Source: Hydrogenophaga sp.
GTDB taxonomy: Bacteria > Pseudomonadota > Gammaproteobacteria > Burkholderiales > Burkholderiaceae_C
Reading direction: 5' to 3'
DNA length: 38,176 nucleotides
Assembly: GCA_016790705.1 (NCBI GenBank)
Contig: JAEUOT010000033.1
Coordinates: 1 to 38,176, forward strand
Shown here: positions 34,920-38,176 of the stretch, piece after piece
Numbering within the stretch: position 1 is the first letter of the stretch
Layout of the letters: each line of letters begins with the position of its first letter
Program-made: the position numbers and the translations under genes
The notes under the pieces: model-generated
The model's database searches: none
Seen by the model: the letters and a program-made list of their open reading frames with translations, nothing else
Told to the model about the DNA's origin: nothing

Positions 34920-35088
34920 ATTGAATGCCTTTGTATGAATTCGCGCTCACGCCCAGCCGGCGTGACAAAGCATTTCAATTTATGCAGCTTTTCGTATGGA
35001 ATACGTTAGTATTTTTCGGCTGGCTTTTGACCAATATCAAATCCCGCCAGGGCCACTCCGATTAGTCCCTCAAACAGGGGTTGCGACA
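34920..35088 (-). promoter_or_regulatory. Upstream region of the carbamoylation operon with a 13-base palindrome
   Basis: This AT-rich stretch separates the CurA-like gene from the oxygenase gene. It contains the perfect palindrome CGTAT-TCC-ATACG on the minus strand (35005-34993) and, closer to the start codon, an inverted repeat CACGCC-N5-GGCGTG (34948-34964) that would form a hairpin in the 5' leader. Minus-strand TTGATATTGG and AATACT words are AT-rich promoter-like, but no convincing -35/-10 pair with normal spacing was found. An operator role for the palindrome is speculative. Confidence 0.35.
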
Positions 35089-35118
35089 GGGCGAATTGCA
35101 TGCCATGCAATCTCGCCC
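35089..35118 (-). terminator. Hairpin downstream of the CurA-like gene
   Basis: GGGCGAATTGCAT (35089-35101) pairs with ATGCAAT-C-TCGCCC (35105-35118), a 13-base stem with one bulged base and a 3-base loop. It begins 8 bases after the stop codon of the CurA-like gene in the direction of transcription. No clear T-run follows on the minus strand, so it is a terminator-like hairpin that may also protect the 3' end. It separates the lipid gene group from the carbamoylation operon. Confidence 0.55.
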
Positions 35119-35126
35119 GTCGGACA

Positions 35127-36143
35127 TCAGACCAGCTTCACCAGTTGCTTGCCGAAGTTGCGGCCCTTGAGCAGCCCCATGAAGGCCTCGGGCGCCGACT
35201 CGATGCCCTGTGCAATCGTCTCGCGCGGGCGCAGCTTGCCCTGCGCCACCAGCGTGCCCAGTTCGGTCAGCGCTTCGGGCCAGACCTCCATGTGCTCGCT
35301 GACGATGAAACCTTCGACCTTCAGGCGGCTCACCAGAATCAGCGCCGGGTTGGCCAGCGGCAGCGGCTGGCCGTCGTAGCCGGCGATCATGCCGCAGACG
35401 GCGATGCGGCCGAAGGCGTTCATGCGCAGCAGCACCGCGTCCAGCACCATGCCGCCCACGTTCTCGAAGTAGCCGTCGATGCCGTTGGGGCACTCCTGCT
35501 TGAGCGCCTTGGCCAGGCTGTACATGTCCTTGTGCGGCTTGTAGTCGATGCAGGCGTCGAAGCCCAGCTCCTTGACCGCGTACTCACATTTCTCGGGGCC
35601 GCCCGCGATGCCGACCACGCGGCAGCCGCGCGCCTTGGCCAGCGCGCCGAAGGCGCTGCCCACCGCGCCGGTGGCGGCGCTGATCACCACGGTCTCGCCC
35701 GCCTTGGGATTGATGATCTTCACCAGGCCGTACCAGGCGGTCACCCCCGGCATGCCGACCGCGCCCAGGTAGTAGGACAGCGGCACGTGGGTGGTGTCGA
35801 CCTTGCGCAGCGCGCCGGGCTGCAGCGCGTCGACCACGCTGTACTCCTGCCAGCCGCCCATGCCCACCACGCGGTCGCCCGCCATGTACTTCGGGTGGCG
35901 GGACTCGACGACCTCGCCGACCGTGCCGCCGATCATCACCTCGCCCAGGGGCTGCGACGCGGCGTAGCTCTTGCTGTCGTTCATCCGACCGCGCATGTAC
36001 GGGTCCAGGCTCAGGTAGTGGTGACGCACCAGCACCTGCCCGTCCGTGAGGGGTGGCGTCTCGCTGGTCACGAGCCGGAAGTTGTTGACGGTGGCTTCGC
36101 CCTGCGGACGGTTGTCGAGCAGGATCTGGCGGTTGCTGGGCAT
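35127..36143 (-). CDS. NADP-dependent oxidoreductase, zinc-free MDR (CurA/leukotriene B4 dehydrogenase-like)
   Basis: Medium-chain reductase that typically reduces the double bond of alpha,beta-unsaturated ketones. The 338-residue protein begins MPSNRQILLDNRPQGEA, has the family segment SLDPYMRGRM near residue 48, the nucleotide-binding AATGAVGSAFGALAK near residue 155 and CIDYK near residue 200. Zinc ligands of alcohol dehydrogenases are absent. ATG 36143 has a GGAGA Shine-Dalgarno and fits the family start; the open frame upstream belongs to another gene's territory. It is the last gene of a group with thioesterase, SDR and acyl-CoA dehydrogenase. Confidence 0.88.
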   Translation of the reverse strand: MPSNRQILLDNRPQGEATVNNFRLVTSETPPLTDGQVLVRHHYLSLDPYMRGRMNDSKSYAASQPLGEVMIGGTVGEVVESRHPKYMAGDRVVGMGGWQEYSVVDALQPGALRKVDTTHVPLSYYLGAVGMPGVTAWYGLVKIINPKAGETVVISAATGAVGSAFGALAKARGCRVVGIAGGPEKCEYAVKELGFDACIDYKPHKDMYSLAKALKQECPNGIDGYFENVGGMVLDAVLLRMNAFGRIAVCGMIAGYDGQPLPLANPALILVSRLKVEGFIVSEHMEVWPEALTELGTLVAQGKLRPRETIAQGIESAPEAFMGLLKGRNFGKQLVKLV

Positions 36144-36175
36144 GTTGTGTCTCCTGGCGTTGTCGCGCGCGACGC

Positions 36176-36601
36176 TCAATCGGTGCGCACGGTGTTGAGG
36201 GCTTGGGTGGACTTTCCGACCGGCAGTCGGGGCACGAACTTGAAGGTGCCGGTGGCGTGGGCGCAGAGCTTGCCCTCCGCGTCGACGATGCGGCCTTCGG
36301 TGAAGGCCATGGTGGCCGAACGCTCCAGCAGCTTGCCGTGCGCGACCAGCGGGCCCTTCGCCGCCCGCATGAAGCTGGTCTTCATCTCGATGGTCACGCA
36401 GCCCATGGACAGCTCCACCGAGCGGGCCGCATGCGCCATCACCACATCCAGCAGCGCCATGCTGGCGCCGCCGTGCACCACGCTGAACGAGTTGTGGTGT
36501 TCGGGCCTGGGGTCGAAGCGGATCGTGGCCTCGCCGCCCTCGAACCTCTGCAGTTCGAAGCCGAGCAGCTCGACGAAGGGGATGTGGACCGAGAACTGCA
36601 C
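36176..36601 (-). CDS. PaaI family thioesterase (hotdog fold)
   Basis: Predicted acyl-CoA thioesterase of 141 residues. The central helix of the hotdog fold is seen as VVHGGASMALLDVVMAHAA with the HGG motif (about residues 47-66) and a catalytic-acid candidate in LLDVV. The start is GTG 36601, placed right after the SDR stop (TGA-GTG) with GGAGG five bases upstream, so translation is coupled. The substrate is unknown; the neighbours suggest acyl-CoA intermediates of fatty-acid or aromatic degradation. Confidence 0.87.
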   Translation of the reverse strand: MQFSVHIPFVELLGFELQRFEGGEATIRFDPRPEHHNSFSVVHGGASMALLDVVMAHAARSVELSMGCVTIEMKTSFMRAAKGPLVAHGKLLERSATMAFTEGRIVDAEGKLCAHATGTFKFVPRLPVGKSTQALNTVRTD

Positions 36602-37393
36602 TCAGCCTCCCGTGATCACGGACACGCCGCCGTCGACCGCCAGCCACTGGCCGGTGATGTGCTTGCCGGCGTCGGAGGCGTAGAGCAGGGTCAGGCCCTT
36701 GAGGTCCTCGTCATCGCCCAGGCGGCCCAGCGGCGCGTGCGCGGCCAACTGCTCCTCGCCCATGGTCTTGAGGGTGCCGGCGGTCATCTTGCTGGGGAAA
36801 AAGCCCGGGCAGATCGCGTTGACGCGGATGCCATGCGGTCCCCATTCGGCGGCCAGCGCGCGGGTGAAGTTGATCACTGCGCCCTTGGAGGTGTTGTAGG
36901 CGATGGTGTTCATGCCACGCGGGTTGCCGCCCAGGCCGGCGATGGACGCGGTGTTGATGATGCTGCCCTGCTTGCGCGGGATCATGCTGCCCTTGGCGAT
37001 GAGCTGGCTCAGCAGGAAGTAGCTGCGCACGTTGAGGTTCATCACCTTGTCCCAGGCTTCGAGCGGGTGGTCTTCGGCGGGCGCGCCCCAGGCCGCGCCG
37101 GCGTTGTTGACCAGGATGTCCACCTCGCCCACGCGCTGCAGCGTTTCGCTGGTCAGGCGGCGGATGTCTTCCTCGTGCTGGCAGTCGGCGGCGATCCAGC
37201 GCGCGTCGATGCCGGCGGCCTGCAGTTCGGCCGTCGCCTCTTCGAGGTCGGAGGCCTTGCGCGAGCTGATCACCACGCGCGCGCCGGCCTCGCCCAGGGC
37301 GTGGGCCATCTGCAGGCCCAGGCCGCGCGAGCCGCCGGTGATGAGCGCGGTCTTGCCCTTGAGGTCGAACAGTTGCTGGATGTTGCGGGTCAT
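36602..37393 (-). CDS. Short-chain dehydrogenase/reductase (SDR family)
   Basis: Classical SDR of 263 residues. It has the cofactor motif TGGSRGLG near residues 19-26, NNAG near residue 97, the catalytic Ser in NTASIAGLGG near residue 148 and YNTSK near residue 165, and a C-terminal ITGQWLAVDGG typical of 3-ketoacyl or gluconate dehydrogenase-like members. ATG 37393 has GGAGA upstream. It lies between the acyl-CoA dehydrogenase (27 bases) and the thioesterase (no gap). A 3-hydroxyacyl-CoA or related substrate is plausible from context but not shown. Confidence 0.88.
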   Translation of the reverse strand: MTRNIQQLFDLKGKTALITGGSRGLGLQMAHALGEAGARVVISSRKASDLEEATAELQAAGIDARWIAADCQHEEDIRRLTSETLQRVGEVDILVNNAGAAWGAPAEDHPLEAWDKVMNLNVRSYFLLSQLIAKGSMIPRKQGSIINTASIAGLGGNPRGMNTIAYNTSKGAVINFTRALAAEWGPHGIRVNAICPGFFPSKMTAGTLKTMGEEQLAAHAPLGRLGDDEDLKGLTLLYASDAGKHITGQWLAVDGGVSVITGG

Positions 37394-37419
37394 GCGGTGT
37401 CTCCTTGGAATGTGAAAGG

Positions 37420-38176
37420 TCAGAAAGCGTCTTCGGCCAGGTCGGCGCAGGTCAGGTCGCGCTCGCGCACAACCTGCAGCCAGGCGCCGATCTTGGGCAG
37501 TTCGTAGTGGAAGAAGAAGCGCGCCGCCGCCAGCCGGCCTGTGCGGGCGCTGCTGCCGTCGGCGGCGTGGGCGGCCAGTGCGACGTCGAGCCAGATCCAG
37601 GCCAGCACCGTGTGGCCGAAGGCCTGCAGGTAGGGCACGGCGTTGGCCAGCGCCTCGGTCGGGTTGGCGGTGGCCCAGGCGGCCTTGGTGGTGGCACCGA
37701 CGTCCTGCAGCGCCTTGCCCAGGGCGTTGGCGTGCGCAGCCAGTTCGGGCACCTGGATCGCGCGCTCGATGGTGGCGTTGATGCGGCCGGCCAGCAGTTG
37801 CAGGCCCTTGCCGTTTTCCATCAGCACCTTGCGGCCCAGCAGGTCCATGGCCTGGATGCCGTGCGTGCCCTCGTGGATCATGTTCAGGCGGTTGTCGCGC
37901 CAGTACTGCTCCACCGGGAAGTCGCGCGTGTAGCCGTAGCCGCCGTGCACCTGGATGGCCAGCGAATTGGCTTCCAGGCACCACTCACTGGGCCAGCTCT
38001 TGGCAATCGGCGTCAGCACCTCCAGCAGCAGGCGCGCGTCGTCGGCGGCTTCGGGCGCGCCGGTGTGCTGTTCGTCCACCAGCCGCGCGCAATAGAGTTC
38101 GAGCGCCAGCGCGCCTTCGGCGTAGCTCTTCTGCGCCAGCAGCATGCGCTTGATGTCGGCGTGCTCGATGAGGCGC
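37420..38176 (-). CDS. Acyl-CoA dehydrogenase, C-terminal part (runs off the right edge)
   Basis: FAD-dependent dehydrogenase of acyl-CoA thioesters. The visible 251 codons continue in frame from the right edge (RLIEHADIKRM onward), so the start lies outside the window. Signature elements are the C-terminal helical domain with IQVHGGYGYTRDFPVEQYWRD followed by NMIHEGTHGIQAMDLLGRK, matching the ACAD FAD-contact and substrate region, and a further C-terminal domain (about the last 120 residues) like the acetyl-CoA dehydrogenase C-terminal extension. That extension marks the long, about 600-residue ACAD subgroup. It heads the group with SDR, thioesterase and CurA-like reductase. Confidence 0.92.
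   Translation of the reverse strand, partial: RLIEHADIKRMLLAQKSYAEGALALELYCARLVDEQHTGAPEAADDARLLLEVLTPIAKSWPSEWCLEANSLAIQVHGGYGYTRDFPVEQYWRDNRLNMIHEGTHGIQAMDLLGRKVLMENGKGLQLLAGRINATIERAIQVPELAAHANALGKALQDVGATTKAAWATANPTEALANAVPYLQAFGHTVLAWIWLDVALAAHAADGSSARTGRLAAARFFFHYELPKIGAWLQVVRERDLTCADLAEDAF

Overview
The window is 38 kb of high-GC DNA with dense, mostly tightly spaced genes. The gene content and protein style point to a betaproteobacterium of the Burkholderiales, probably Comamonadaceae or a close relative (Hydrogenophaga/Rhodoferax-like); that placement is an inference from gene order and protein character, not from a marker gene. The organism carries the genes to fix CO2 by the Calvin-Benson-Bassham cycle using a form II RuBisCO.

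Positions 1-13801 hold a nearly complete cbb cluster. On the minus strand, in transcription order, are cbbM (form II RuBisCO), cbbQ and cbbO (RuBisCO activase pair), cbbY, cbbE (rpe), cbbF, cbbP, cbbT, cbbZ (phosphoglycolate phosphatase), cbbG (gap) and the start of pgk (cbbK), which runs off the left edge. The LysR-type regulator cbbR is divergent from cbbM. Two minus-strand promoter regions, before cbbM and between cbbO and cbbY, share the same CbbR-type operator layout at the same distance from the -10 box, so the cluster looks like two co-regulated units. Between cbbM and cbbQ is a 335-base stretch with two large nested palindromes that could terminate or attenuate transcription, or protect the cbbM message.

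Positions 13835-19171 hold ordinary chromosomal genes: a patatin-like phospholipase, two tandem HDOD-domain paralogues and the transcription accessory protein Tex.

Positions 19261-25686 are an accessory region. It has a 5'-truncated DUF6429 gene, a visibly lower-GC gene for a membrane-anchored PD-(D/E)xK nuclease-like protein, a 389-base gene-free stretch with REP-like repeats, a Fic-family protein flanked by two direct copies of a DUF72 gene (the first internally deleted), an O6-alkylguanine-DNA alkyltransferase, and a zeta-toxin-like kinase with a small partner gene.

Positions 25758-28137 encode a short-chain dehydrogenase, a GNAT acetyltransferase and an unusually long GST-family protein. 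Positions 28229-30561 encode a KdpD-like histidine kinase without the KdpD cytoplasmic N-terminus, and its OmpR-type response regulator; no kdpFABC is visible. Positions 30577-34919 form a tight five-gene minus-strand operon: a 2-oxoglutarate/Fe(II) oxygenase, an SxtJ-like membrane protein, a 49-residue DUF5989 (SxtK-like) protein, a NodU/SxtI-type carbamoyltransferase and a membrane-anchored SGNH hydrolase-like protein. It looks like a carbamoylation system for an unknown extracellular or lipid-linked substrate and is the most interesting candidate system here. Positions 35127-38176 hold a lipid/acyl-CoA catabolism group: a CurA-like reductase, a PaaI-type thioesterase, a short-chain dehydrogenase and the C-terminal part of an acyl-CoA dehydrogenase. 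No tRNA, rRNA, CRISPR array, prophage or intact transposase was seen.
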